Assembly (NCBI GenBank): GCA_013284265.1
Contig: JABTBR010000007.1
Coordinates: 62,001-126,000, forward strand
Reading direction: 5' to 3'
DNA: 64,000 bases
Source: Oxalobacteraceae bacterium
GTDB taxonomy: Bacteria > Pseudomonadota > Gammaproteobacteria > Burkholderiales > Burkholderiaceae_D
In this document: in pieces, positions 23,805 through 31,859 of the stretch
Numbering within the stretch: position 1 is the stretch's first letter
Layout: each line of letters starts with the position of its first letter
Notes under the pieces: generated by a model
The model's input: only the letters and a program-made list of their open reading frames with translations
Database searches by the model: none
Told to the model about the DNA's origin: nothing
Program-made: the position numbers and the translations under genes

Positions 23805-25724
23805 TCAATCCTCGGCCGGGTCCAGGTGCCAGTCGAGCGCACCGCTACTCTCGGCAAACAGGACTTTCCCGGTATTGATGGTGCCGCGCAGGCGCAACTG
23901 GATATCCTTGGGCGCCAGCTGGTACAGCGGTGGCCCGTCCGGATTGAAAGGCATGGTGCGCGCCAGCACCTCGCCGGTGGCCATGCGCAGGCCGCAGCGG
24001 GCGATGCCGGCCAATTTCTTGCGCTGCTCGACCAGCAGGTCCACCTGGGCGCTGAGCATGTTCATCTGGGTTTGCGCGACCTGGATCTGGGCACGCAGGC
24101 CGGTCAACACTTGCAGCTCGGCGCCCACGCCACCGGCGATCTTGCGCAGATGGGTGCCCTGCTCAGCCGTGAGCGTCAGTTCCTGGTTGCGCAGCTTGGC
24201 CGCCAGCGCCAGGTAGCGCCGCACATCGGGCTGCAGCGACACGCGTTCGTTCTCCTGCTCCAGTACATCGAGCGCCTCGCGCTGGATCGCGGCCTTTTCG
24301 CGCAGCACCGTCAATTCCTGGGAGATCTGGCCCAGATCGCGCACCAGCACGAACAGCAGCATTTCGGTGCGCCTGCGCGGACCGGCACTCTCTATCGACA
24401 GATTGCGGGCGGCGATGGCGCAGCCTTCGGCCAGCTCCACCACCAGGTCGTCGGCGATGATCTCGCAATTGGAGGCCGATTCGATCACTACCCTGGTGCC
24501 GGAGATGACGCAGTTCTCGGCCCGCCCCACCGTCACCGTGCCGGAGCGGCTCTGGATGGTCGCACCGGAGGCGGTGCCCTTGACTTCGATATTGCCGTTC
24601 GCGTTGACCACGTTGCCGCCGACCAGATTGCCGTCGAGCGTCACCTGGCCGCCGCGCGAAGTGATATTGCCGTACACATGGCCATGTACGACGATGTCGC
24701 CGCCGGTCACGTCGCGCAGCTCCTGCACGTCGCCGAATTCCTCGTAAGCCCCGGCCAGCTCCAGATTGCCGGTGGTGCGTCCGCTCACGCCCTCCTTGCT
24801 GATGATCTTCTCGTTGACCGAAATGCGGCCGGACTTGCTGTCCACGTTCAGGAAACCATCCTGCACGGCGACCAGGAACTCGCCGTCGGCCAGCTTCTCC
24901 ACCGCGGTGCCGTCACCGCACAGATGCTTGAGCTCCACGTCCTTGGGCTGTTCGGGCAGCAGCGGCTGGCCCGCCATGGCGATGCCACGCTGTCCGGCCA
25001 CCCAGGGCTGCTTCATCAGCAGACGCATGCCCTTCTTGATTTGCGGGAAGCGGTTCTGGAAGCTGAGCAGATCGACCCGCCCATCCGCCTTGGCGCGCGG
25101 GGCGTCGCTGCGGTGCAGATCGGACGACACTTCGACCACCATCGCGTCCTGTCCCGGCGCCGGATCGAGCTGGCGCGCGACGGTGATGCGTTCGGACTTG
25201 CCGGCGGCGATGGCGCCATTGATGGCGCCGATGTCGATGCCGAAGAAAATCCCCTTGAGCCACAGCTCGGCCACGAATTCGTCCGCATCGAGCTTGGCGG
25301 GACGCTCGGGAATCACGGTACCGTCGGGCAGTTCCAGTTCGGGGAAGTAAAGCAGTTCAAAGAAGTATTCGGCGCTGTCCTCGTGCAGCTTGGGCGCCTT
25401 GTATAGCGCGCGGCGCTGCGGATCGAACACCGGGGCGCCGCTGGCCAGCCGGACTTGCGGTTTGCCGCCGGCGAATACCAGCGTCAGCGCGGGGCCACTG
25501 TCGTAGACGAGCTTGATGAGGGCGCTGTAGTCCAGGCCGGCCAGAAAGCGCCCGGACAGATAAACCTGGCGCACGGCGGCCAGCAGATCGGCCGGCAGTA
25601 CGCCCGCCTCGGCAAAAATGCCGTCAGCCCGCTCGATCAGAGCGGGTGGCAGGGGCGATGGCGCGGCTAGCGGCACGGCCGTATCGGCTTCGGCCAAGGC
25701 CGCGCCGGGAAGATCTGAGACCAC
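23805..25724 (-). CDS. DUF342/FapA-family protein, paralogue 2
   Basis: A 639-residue tandem paralogue of the preceding protein, similar over its whole length. Shared stretches include FLAGLDYSALIKL/YFAGLDYPVFIRQL, LDADEFVAELWLKGIFFGID, RTTGNLELAGAYEEFG and NCVISGTRVVIESASNCEI (each read in parts). It has the same three-part layout: N-terminal alpha/beta part, beta-helix-like repeat, C-terminal coiled coil. The start is a GTG at 25724, six bases after a perfect GGAGGAG; a TTG overlaps that Shine-Dalgarno sequence and is rejected. The 149-bp gap to paralogue 1 has no clear terminator, so both could be on one transcript and the proteins could form hetero-oligomers. Confidence 0.8.
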   Translation of the reverse strand: MVSDLPGAALAEADTAVPLAAPSPLPPALIERADGIFAEAGVLPADLLAAVRQVYLSGRFLAGLDYSALIKLVYDSGPALTLVFAGGKPQVRLASGAPVFDPQRRALYKAPKLHEDSAEYFFELLYFPELELPDGTVIPERPAKLDADEFVAELWLKGIFFGIDIGAINGAIAAGKSERITVARQLDPAPGQDAMVVEVSSDLHRSDAPRAKADGRVDLLSFQNRFPQIKKGMRLLMKQPWVAGQRGIAMAGQPLLPEQPKDVELKHLCGDGTAVEKLADGEFLVAVQDGFLNVDSKSGRISVNEKIISKEGVSGRTTGNLELAGAYEEFGDVQELRDVTGGDIVVHGHVYGNITSRGGQVTLDGNLVGGNVVNANGNIEVKGTASGATIQSRSGTVTVGRAENCVISGTRVVIESASNCEIIADDLVVELAEGCAIAARNLSIESAGPRRRTEMLLFVLVRDLGQISQELTVLREKAAIQREALDVLEQENERVSLQPDVRRYLALAAKLRNQELTLTAEQGTHLRKIAGGVGAELQVLTGLRAQIQVAQTQMNMLSAQVDLLVEQRKKLAGIARCGLRMATGEVLARTMPFNPDGPPLYQLAPKDIQLRLRGTINTGKVLFAESSGALDWHLDPAED

Positions 25725-25739
25725 AGCTGACTCCTCCAA

Positions 25740-26004
25740 AAGGCGGAGCGCGCGTCAGCGTGCTACCACCTGCATGTTGCGAAATATAGTTTTAATTATG
25801 AAAAGATTACGCATCACATATGCATACGAAATGCAAGGATTTCGCGCAATAAATTAATATTACACGCAGGTGAACAAAATAATAGGAAAGTTAGCAAAAC
25901 AATCAACTAAATAATGCGCTTCTTTGTGTCCGCGCAAGATTAGAGGCTGAAACGACTGGAAATTGAGGGATTTTGGGTGGTTTTCCGCTGCCGGGAGCTA
26001 ATTG
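25740..26004. promoter_or_regulatory. AT-rich promoter region of the DUF342 genes
   Basis: This gene-free stretch is much richer in A+T than its surroundings between about 25780 and 25920, with short dyads such as TTGCGAAAT (25777-25785) against ATTTCGC (25839-25845). It presumably contains the promoter of the minus-strand DUF342 genes. No specific operator is recognised. Confidence 0.4.
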
Positions 26005-26107
26005 GGAAGCTGCTTAAAAATGAGCGCAGCTAGGCGTGGCGCCGACGACAGTGCGAATGCACGGCAAGGCGCCACAACGACGCTGCGGTCTTTTTTAAGC
26101 AGCTTCC
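26005..26107. repeat. 103-bp imperfect palindrome, MITE-like
   Basis: The ends GGAAGCTGCTTAAAAA (26005-26020) and TTTTTTAAGCAGCTTCC (26091-26107) are inverted repeats. Inside, CGCAGC pairs with GCTGCG, GTGGCGCC with GGCGCCAC, and GTGC-GAAT-GCAC closes the tip, so the whole element folds into one long hairpin. It ends within the stop codon of the small secreted-protein gene. No coding capacity; no clear target-site duplication. Confidence 0.75.
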
Positions 26108-26499
26108 TAGCGGCGGGGGGGAGTGGCGTAGATGTCCTGGCCCACTTCATTGATCTGGCGGCGCAGGTCGCGCCGCTCATCCGGCGTCAGACGGCCGACG
26201 CGGCGGTTCATCTCGGCGTTATGGCCGCTCTCCTGCATGGCGCGGCGCTGCTCTTCGGCACGCGACTCGAAGCTGCGCGGGTCCAGGCGCGGATCGCTGC
26301 GCTGACGGGTATCCTGGCTGCCGCCGCGATTGTCGCGCGCATCCCGGCTGTCGCGGCCCTGGGCGGAACGCTGATCGTCAGCACCCGAATCGGCCCAGGC
26401 ACTGGCCATGCTTCCGCAGACCAGCGCGGCGGCCACGGAAAATCGAACGCAAAAAATTGCGCTTGCTGCCGCGTAGTTTTTTTTGTGATCGATACACAT
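26107..26499 (-). CDS. Small secreted Arg/Asp-rich protein
   Basis: A 130-residue protein with a signal peptide (hydrophobic stretch about 12-33, cleavage likely after ASAWA). The mature part is highly charged and rich in Arg, Asp, Gln and Ser (DQRSAQGRDSRDARDNRGG), followed by a more ordered helical C-terminus (RVGRLTPDERRDLRRQINE). The LTPDERRDLRRQI segment resembles the helical motif of small periplasmic CpxP/Spy-like proteins, but this is weak. The ATG is preceded by AGGA at six bases. Its 3' end abuts the long hairpin. It is divergent from ompR, with 167 bases between. Confidence 0.7.
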   Translation of the reverse strand: MCIDHKKNYAAASAIFCVRFSVAAALVCGSMASAWADSGADDQRSAQGRDSRDARDNRGGSQDTRQRSDPRLDPRSFESRAEEQRRAMQESGHNAEMNRRVGRLTPDERRDLRRQINEVGQDIYATPPRR

Positions 26500-26573
26500 A
26501 GGGGTTCCTCGTTGATTCTATGCCCAGAGTGTATGATGCTTTACCCGGGGCAGTAAGACGAATTGGGTAAAGT

Positions 26574-26600
26574 TTGTAACACTTTGTAATGGCTTGTCAC
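26574..26600 (+). promoter_or_regulatory. Three direct heptamers upstream of ompR
   Basis: TTGTAAC, TTGTAAT and TTGTCAC start at 26574, 26584 and 26594, exactly one helical turn apart, 66 bases before the ompR start. OmpR-type winged-helix regulators bind such 10-bp-phased direct repeats, so this may be an autoregulatory site. Confidence 0.55.
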
Positions 26601-26666
26601 AGACGTTTTCGTACGGCGAATATGACGTTACCATAGCACCATGAATATGACAAATTTGGCACGCAA

Positions 26667-27434
26667 ATGACCACGACATCGACAGAATCCGGCAACACCT
26701 CCGCCAATCAGCATGGCCACCAGGCCAAGATTATGGTAGTGGACGACGACGTGCGCCTGCGCGATCTGCTGCGCCGCTATCTGACCGAGCAAGGCTTCAA
26801 TGTCTTCACCGCCGAGAGCGCGACGGCCATGAACAAGCTGTGGCTGCGCGAGCGCTACGACCTGCTGGTGCTCGACCTGATGCTGCCGGGCGAAGACGGC
26901 CTGTCGATCTGCCGCCGCCTGCGCGGCGCCGGCGACCAGACGCCCATCATCATGCTCACCGCCAAGGGCGAGGACGTGGACCGCATCGTCGGCCTCGAAA
27001 TGGGCGCCGACGATTACCTGCCCAAGCCCTTCAACCCGCGCGAGCTGGTGGCCCGCATCGGCGCGGTACTGCGCCGCAAAGGCCCGGACGAGATTCCCGG
27101 CGCGCCGTCGGAAACCCCGCAATCGTTCGAGTTCGGCCAGTTCGTGCTCGACCTGGGCACCCGCACCCTGAAAAAGAACGGCGACACCGTTCCCCTGACC
27201 ACCGGCGAATTCTCGGTGCTGAAGGTGTTTGCCCGCCATGCGCGCCAGCCGCTGTCGCGCGAGAAACTGATGGAACTGGCCCGCGGCCGCGAGTACGAAG
27301 TATTCGACCGCAGCCTGGACGTGCAGATTTCGCGCCTGCGCAAGCTGATCGAGCCCGATCCATCGAGCCCGCTGTACATCCAGACCGTCTGGGGCCTGGG
27401 CTATGTGTTCATCCCGGAGGGACAGCCGCGCTAA
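26667..27434 (+). CDS. ompR: OmpR-family response regulator
   Basis: A 255-residue regulator with an N-terminal receiver (acidic DDD at 26-28, phospho-acceptor D70 in LLVLDLMLPG, then MLTAKGEDVDR and the YLPKPFNPREL lysine region) and a C-terminal winged helix (about 150-245; RTLKKNG, LTTGEFSVLKVF, RSLDVQISRLRKLIE, TVWGLGYVF). A 20-residue polar extension precedes the receiver. The next gene is an EnvZ-like kinase 10 bases downstream, making this the OmpR-EnvZ pair that responds to osmolarity or envelope state. A phased repeat upstream may be its own binding site. Confidence 0.9.
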   Translation: MTTTSTESGNTSANQHGHQAKIMVVDDDVRLRDLLRRYLTEQGFNVFTAESATAMNKLWLRERYDLLVLDLMLPGEDGLSICRRLRGAGDQTPIIMLTAKGEDVDRIVGLEMGADDYLPKPFNPRELVARIGAVLRRKGPDEIPGAPSETPQSFEFGQFVLDLGTRTLKKNGDTVPLTTGEFSVLKVFARHARQPLSREKLMELARGREYEVFDRSLDVQISRLRKLIEPDPSSPLYIQTVWGLGYVFIPEGQPR

Positions 27435-27444
27435 GTGGCAGTGC

Positions 27445-28815
27445 ATGAAGGTTCCGCACTTTCCCCCTTACCTGACGCGATTCGGCTGGCTGCGCAGTGG
27501 CCTGTTCTGGCGCACCTTTTTCCTGCTCGGCGCACTGACGACGATGAGCATGTCGGCCTGGGTCGGCATGATCAGCGTGGTCCAGCGCGAGCCGCAGGTG
27601 CAGCAGATCTCGGCCCAGGTGATTTCGGTGGTCACCATCACCCACGCCGCCCTGACCCATTCCGCACCTGAACTGCGGCGCGAGCTGCTGTTTGACCTGG
27701 TCTCGAACGAAGGCATCCGGGTATTCCCGCTGGAGGACGACGACAAGGTCGGCCCGCCGCCCGACAACGTCCTGATGCCCGACATCACGGCGCTGGTCAA
27801 GGCCAAGCTGGGCGCCGACACGCGCTTTTCCAGCGAAGTCAATGGCGTGCCCGGTTTCTGGGTCAGCTTCAAGATCGACGACGACCAGTACTGGCTGATG
27901 CTCGAGCGCGAGCGCATCCGCGGCCTGACCGGCATCCAGTGGCTGGGCTGGGCCAGCGTGGTATCGGTGCTGTCGCTGCTGGGCGCGGCCCTCATTTCCA
28001 GCCTGATCAACCTGCCGCTGGCGCGCCTGACCCTGGCCGCGCGCCAGATCGCCGAAGGCAAGCGTCCCAAGCCCCTGCCCGAAAAAGGGCCGGCCGAGAT
28101 CATCCAGGCCAACCGCAGCTTCAACCAGATGGTCGACGATCTGCAGCAGGTGGAGTCGGACCGCGCGGTGATCCTGGCCGGCATTTCGCACGATCTGCGC
28201 ACGCCGCTGGCGCGCATGCAGCTGGAGGTGGAGATGGCCAATCTGTCCGACGATGCGCGCGAAGGCATCCAGTCCGACATCGGCCAGATGGACGCCATCA
28301 TCGGCCAGTTCCTCGACTACGCCAAGCCGACCGAAGCGTCGAGCTTCATCAACGTGGACATCAGCGCCCTGCTGGAAGACACGGCACACGAAGCGCGCCG
28401 CCTGCCGGACGTCCACATCAGCACCGAGATCGCCGAGCGCGCCCACGTGATGGGCAATGCCACCGACCTGAAACGGGTGCTCAACAACCTGATCGAAAAC
28501 GCGCGCCGCTACGGCAGGACCCCGGGCGGCGACGTGACCGAGATCGATATCCGCTGCACCGTCAAGGGCATGCACACGTCCAAGCGCGTGATCATCGAAG
28601 TCCAGGACCACGGCAGCGGCGTGCCCGATGAACAGATCGGCCAGTTGCTCAAGCCTTTCACCCGGCTCGATACGGCGCGCGGCCAGGCCAACGGTGCCGG
28701 CCTGGGCCTGGCGATCGTCGACCGGGTGCTGCTGCGCCACGGCGCCGAGCTGCAGGTGCGCAACCGCGAGGGCGGCGGCCTGCAGTTCCAGATCGTGATG
28801 CGCGCGGTTTCCTAA
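27445..28815 (+). CDS. envZ: EnvZ-like sensor histidine kinase
   Basis: A 456-residue inner-membrane kinase. It has a first membrane helix (about 18-45), a periplasmic domain (about 46-160), a second helix (about 165-190), HAMP (LARLTLAARQIAEGKRPKPL, read in parts), the dimerisation domain with phospho-acceptor H249 in AGISHDLRTPLAR, and an HATPase_c domain (N box NNLIENARRYG, G1 DHGSGVPDEQ, G2 GAGLGLAIV). The wording of the H box and KPFTRLDTARG is typical of EnvZ. The ATG at 27445 lies 10 bases after ompR; the open frame upstream overlaps ompR and is not used. It phosphorylates the upstream OmpR. Confidence 0.9.
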   Translation: MKVPHFPPYLTRFGWLRSGLFWRTFFLLGALTTMSMSAWVGMISVVQREPQVQQISAQVISVVTITHAALTHSAPELRRELLFDLVSNEGIRVFPLEDDDKVGPPPDNVLMPDITALVKAKLGADTRFSSEVNGVPGFWVSFKIDDDQYWLMLERERIRGLTGIQWLGWASVVSVLSLLGAALISSLINLPLARLTLAARQIAEGKRPKPLPEKGPAEIIQANRSFNQMVDDLQQVESDRAVILAGISHDLRTPLARMQLEVEMANLSDDAREGIQSDIGQMDAIIGQFLDYAKPTEASSFINVDISALLEDTAHEARRLPDVHISTEIAERAHVMGNATDLKRVLNNLIENARRYGRTPGGDVTEIDIRCTVKGMHTSKRVIIEVQDHGSGVPDEQIGQLLKPFTRLDTARGQANGAGLGLAIVDRVLLRHGAELQVRNREGGGLQFQIVMRAVS

Positions 28816-28878
28816 GGCTGCATTTCTCGCCGCGCAAGCATTACAATGCCCTGGTCTCCCCGATTAGCTCTGTCTCCC

Positions 28879-29595
28879 ATGCGCCACCACGCTTACCTGC
28901 CCTGCCTGCCCCCCATCCTCGCCCGGCCCGGCGCCGCGCTGCTGCTGTGCGCCGGCATGGGCATGTGCGTCCATGCCGGCGCCAAGGCCCCGGCGGCACC
29001 GGCCACGCGCGAACCCATCGAGCAGGAAAGCAGCTCCTTTGCCAGCTACCTGGAACAGCAACTGCCCGGCAGCGATCCGGCGCGCGCCAGATGGGATATC
29101 AGCCGCCAGCGCAAGGGTCCGTGGCAGGTGCTGGCGCGGGTCGATTCGGCGCCGCTGCCGCGCAGCGCCGGTCTGTGCCAGCTGACCCGCAGCACCTTTG
29201 CCTACGACGCGCGCGCGCCCAAAGCGCAGCGCTGGGCCGTCGGCGCCGCGCCGGACTGGTATGTGTGGATTGCGTCGGGATCGTCCTGCGCGGCGCCGGC
29301 CAATCCGGTGCGGTTGTCAGGGGCGCTGGCCGATGGGCAGATCGCGCCGCTGCTACGCGCCGCGCCGGCCCTGCTGGAGCGCGCGCGCCTGCTGTTTGCC
29401 GGGAATACCGACTGCGCGCGACTGCGCTCCCTGCCCTTCATGCTGGAGGCGATCGGACCGGGCGCCGCCGGCAGCGCCGCCGCCAGCATGTTCGCACTGC
29501 GCTACGTCAGCGACCGCGCCAGCGCGGCGCAAGTGACCGTGCGCAAGAGCGGCGGCGAACTGGTGGCGTGGAACGTCAGCTGCCCGGCGCAGTAA
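28879..29595 (+). CDS. Secreted protein of unknown function
   Basis: A 238-residue protein with an N-terminal signal sequence (hydrophobic about 14-33, cleavage likely after HAG or GAKA). The mature part contains five cysteines, which could form disulphides, and many Ala/Arg residues. I recognise no domain. A possible upstream ATG at 28846 would add 11 residues; I chose 28879 because the leader then has the usual length. It is probably independent of envZ (63-base gap) and converges on the Imm26-like gene. Confidence 0.6.
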   Translation: MRHHAYLPCLPPILARPGAALLLCAGMGMCVHAGAKAPAAPATREPIEQESSSFASYLEQQLPGSDPARARWDISRQRKGPWQVLARVDSAPLPRSAGLCQLTRSTFAYDARAPKAQRWAVGAAPDWYVWIASGSSCAAPANPVRLSGALADGQIAPLLRAAPALLERARLLFAGNTDCARLRSLPFMLEAIGPGAAGSAAASMFALRYVSDRASAAQVTVRKSGGELVAWNVSCPAQ

Positions 29596-29629
29596 GGTCG
29601 CGGCAACGACAAAGTCACCGCGGCACGCC

Positions 29630-30100
29630 TCAGGCTTCCTGCCGCTCCAGCAGCTTGGTCAGCAGCAGCTCGGTCGAGCCGTAACCGTACAGGGAATCGG
29701 TATCGTAGCCCTGGGTATCGAAGGGCACGGATTCTTCGCGCTCGGGGCGGGTGGGGTCGGCGTCGGAATAGCTGACGCGCCAGGCGCGCCGCAGCGAATC
29801 GGCGCGCCGCAGAAAGGCCGGCATCGGCCAGCAGGACTGTTCCCATGGTTCGATGGTGCCCAGCACCGGCCAGCGCCCGTTGGCCAGCGCCATGTCGCCG
29901 GTGCGCAGCACCTTGAGCGCGTCGCCCGGCCCCAGCCGGGCCAACTCGGCCAGGTTCGGCAGCGCTTCGCGGCGCGGGCCGAACAGATAGGCCAGCATGA
30001 TTTTCCCGTTGGGCGCCATGCGCGCCACCAGTCCGACGGCATAGCCGCCCTGACGCAGCGGCACCGCGAACCAGCTTCCTTCGTGGTAAGGCTGCTTCAT
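29630..30100 (-). CDS. Imm26-like immunity-family protein
   Basis: A 156-residue cytoplasmic protein. Its N-terminus (YHEGSWFAVPLRQGGYAVGLVAR) and following strands resemble the Imm26 family, predicted immunity proteins against polymorphic toxins, which start with a similar EGDWFAVPL-type segment and a small SH3-like barrel. A GYDTDSLYGYGSTELLL segment follows near the C-terminus. No toxin gene is adjacent, so it is an orphan immunity-type protein or a domesticated relative. It lies 71 bases after the ferritin-like gene on the same strand and could share its transcript. Family call by eye, moderate confidence. Confidence 0.55.
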   Translation of the reverse strand: MKQPYHEGSWFAVPLRQGGYAVGLVARMAPNGKIMLAYLFGPRREALPNLAELARLGPGDALKVLRTGDMALANGRWPVLGTIEPWEQSCWPMPAFLRRADSLRRAWRVSYSDADPTRPEREESVPFDTQGYDTDSLYGYGSTELLLTKLLERQEA

Positions 30101-30171
30101 GTATTCCCTTTCTTGCGGTTCTGCCGGCAGGCGCGCTCAAGCGGGACGAATGGACGCATTCCCCTACCCGA

Positions 30172-30471
30172 CTACTCGTAGTGGAATTGCGCCGCGATCG
30201 GCCCGGCCTTGAACAGCACCGCCTTCATTTCCTTGTCCAGTTTAGGATCGCGCCGCCGCGTCCACTCCATCAGCATGGCAATCTGCTGGCGGGTGGCATC
30301 GCGGTTGTGACCGAGAATCAGCTTGAGTTCGGGGTCGGTACAGACCTCGTGGCGCTGATTCAGCAAGTCGAGCGCAATCAGTTTGTCGCTCAAGGACACC
30401 AGCGCACGATGCATGTCCACCGTTTGCGCCGACAGATAATCGAGCGGCTCTTCTATATGATCGTGTGACAT
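30172..30471 (-). CDS. Encapsulated-ferritin-like (EncFtn) protein lacking iron ligands
   Basis: A 99-residue, two-helix protein. Its sequence tracks the encapsulin-associated ferritin family closely: EEPLDYLSAQT, MHRALVSL, the NQR after helix 1 (38-40), D46-P47-E48-L49-K50, LGHNRD (53-58), MEWTRRRDP (68-76) and LFKAGPI (86-92). Family members form ring-like decamers whose ferroxidase site uses a Glu in a LEAVDW motif and a Glu and His in HNRDEEKEH. Here those positions read LIALDL (I32), T60 and Q63, so the iron site appears lost. There is no C-terminal encapsulin-targeting tail, and no shell gene in the window. I chose the ATG at 30471. It is divergent from the YqhD-like gene. Confidence 0.7.
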   Translation of the reverse strand: MSHDHIEEPLDYLSAQTVDMHRALVSLSDKLIALDLLNQRHEVCTDPELKLILGHNRDATRQQIAMLMEWTRRRDPKLDKEMKAVLFKAGPIAAQFHYE

Positions 30472-30689
30472 GACGGACTCCTTGATTAATATCAAACATC
30501 AGATTGAATGACAGCCGAAAGCGGCCTGAAAACACGGCCCAGGCAGGTACTGCCCCTTGGCATTGCCCCATCTGTATTGTCGGCGTCCGCACGCCAAAGC
30601 TCAAGTCTAACCAAGCATTCCAGTTCATGTCGCACGCGATCGCCGGCATTGATGGATAATGAGTATCCTTTTTTAAGTGGAGCCGTCCC

Positions 30690-31850
30690 GTGCAGAACTT
30701 TGACTTCTATAATCCGACCCAGATCCTGTTCGGCCAAGGCCAGATCGCCGCCCTCGCGCGGCTGGTACCGGCCGGCGCGCGCGTGCTGCTGGTCTACGGC
30801 GGCGGCAGCATCAAACAAAATGGCGTCTACGACCAGGTCACGGCGGCACTATCGGGCCACACGGTGCTCGAATTTACCGGCATCGAACCGAACCCCAGCT
30901 ACGAAACCCTGATGCGCGCGGTGGAACTGGTGCGCAAGGAGAACATCGGCTTCCTGCTGGCCGTGGGCGGCGGCTCCGTCATCGACGGCACCAAGTTCAT
31001 CGCCGCGGCGGCCGTGCTCGACGGCGTCGACCCCTGGCAGATCCTGGAACAGCGCGGCAAGCCGGTGAAATCCGCCCTGCCCTTCGGCAGCGTGCTGACC
31101 CTGCCGGCCACCGGTTCGGAAATGAATCCGGCCGCCGTGGTCACGCGCAAGGCCACCCATGAGAAATTTGCCTTCTCCAGCCGCCACGTGTTCCCGAAAT
31201 TCTCCATCCTCGACCCGAGCGTGACCTTCACGCTGCCGCTGCGCCAGGTCGGCAACGGCGTGGTCGACGCCTTCGCCCACGTGATGGAACAATATATGAC
31301 CTACCCGGCCGACGCGCCGGTGCAGGACCGCTTCGCCGAAGGCCTGCTGCTGACCCTGATCGAGGAAGGCCCAAAAGCCATCAGCGATCCGGACAACTAC
31401 GCGGTGCGCGCCAACGTGATGTGGAGCGCCACCCTGGCCCTGAATGGCCTGATCGGCGCCGGCGTGCCGCAGGACTGGTCGACCCATATCATCGGCCATG
31501 AGCTGACAGCGCTGTACAACCTCGATCACGCCCAGACCCTGGCCGTGGTCATGCCGGCCAATCTGCGCCTGCGCAAGCAGGCCAAGCGCGCCAAGCTGCT
31601 GCAGTTCGCCCAGCGGGTATGGAATCTGACCGAGGGCGACGAGGACAGCCGCATCGACGCGGCCATCGCCCGTACCCAGGCCTTCTTCGAGCAGATGGGC
31701 GTGAAAACCCGGCTGGCCGACTACGGCCTGGACGGCGCCGCCATCGACGCCGTCGTCGCCGCGCTGGAACAGCACCAGATGCTCACGCTGGGCGAAGGCC
31801 GCGACGTCAACCTGGAAGCGAGCCGCGCCATTTTGGAACTGGCGCGCTAA
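30690..31850 (+). CDS. yqhD: Iron/zinc-dependent alcohol (aldehyde) dehydrogenase, YqhD-like
   Basis: A 386-residue group III alcohol dehydrogenase, probably NADPH-dependent, that reduces short-chain and reactive aldehydes. The N-terminal nucleotide domain has YGGGSIKQNGVYD and GGGSVIDGTKFIA. The metal ligands match E. coli YqhD by position: D193 and H197 in DAFAHVMEQY, H266 in IIGHELTA, H280 in NLDHAQ. Length equals YqhD (387). The start is a GTG at 30690. It stands alone on the plus strand, 218 bases from the divergent ferritin-like gene. The physiological substrate is unknown; aldehyde detoxification is likely. Confidence 0.9.
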   Translation: MQNFDFYNPTQILFGQGQIAALARLVPAGARVLLVYGGGSIKQNGVYDQVTAALSGHTVLEFTGIEPNPSYETLMRAVELVRKENIGFLLAVGGGSVIDGTKFIAAAAVLDGVDPWQILEQRGKPVKSALPFGSVLTLPATGSEMNPAAVVTRKATHEKFAFSSRHVFPKFSILDPSVTFTLPLRQVGNGVVDAFAHVMEQYMTYPADAPVQDRFAEGLLLTLIEEGPKAISDPDNYAVRANVMWSATLALNGLIGAGVPQDWSTHIIGHELTALYNLDHAQTLAVVMPANLRLRKQAKRAKLLQFAQRVWNLTEGDEDSRIDAAIARTQAFFEQMGVKTRLADYGLDGAAIDAVVAALEQHQMLTLGEGRDVNLEASRAILELAR

Positions 31851-31859
31851 AGCGGCGGC

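Noticed and set aside
26005..26107. The long hairpin as a seventh member of the AAAACCCACGGC repeat family
   Set aside because: Its ends and core share no sequence with that family.
28879..30100. Secreted protein and Imm26-like protein as a toxin-immunity pair
   Set aside because: The genes are convergent, and the secreted protein has no toxin domain or secretion-linked architecture that I recognise.
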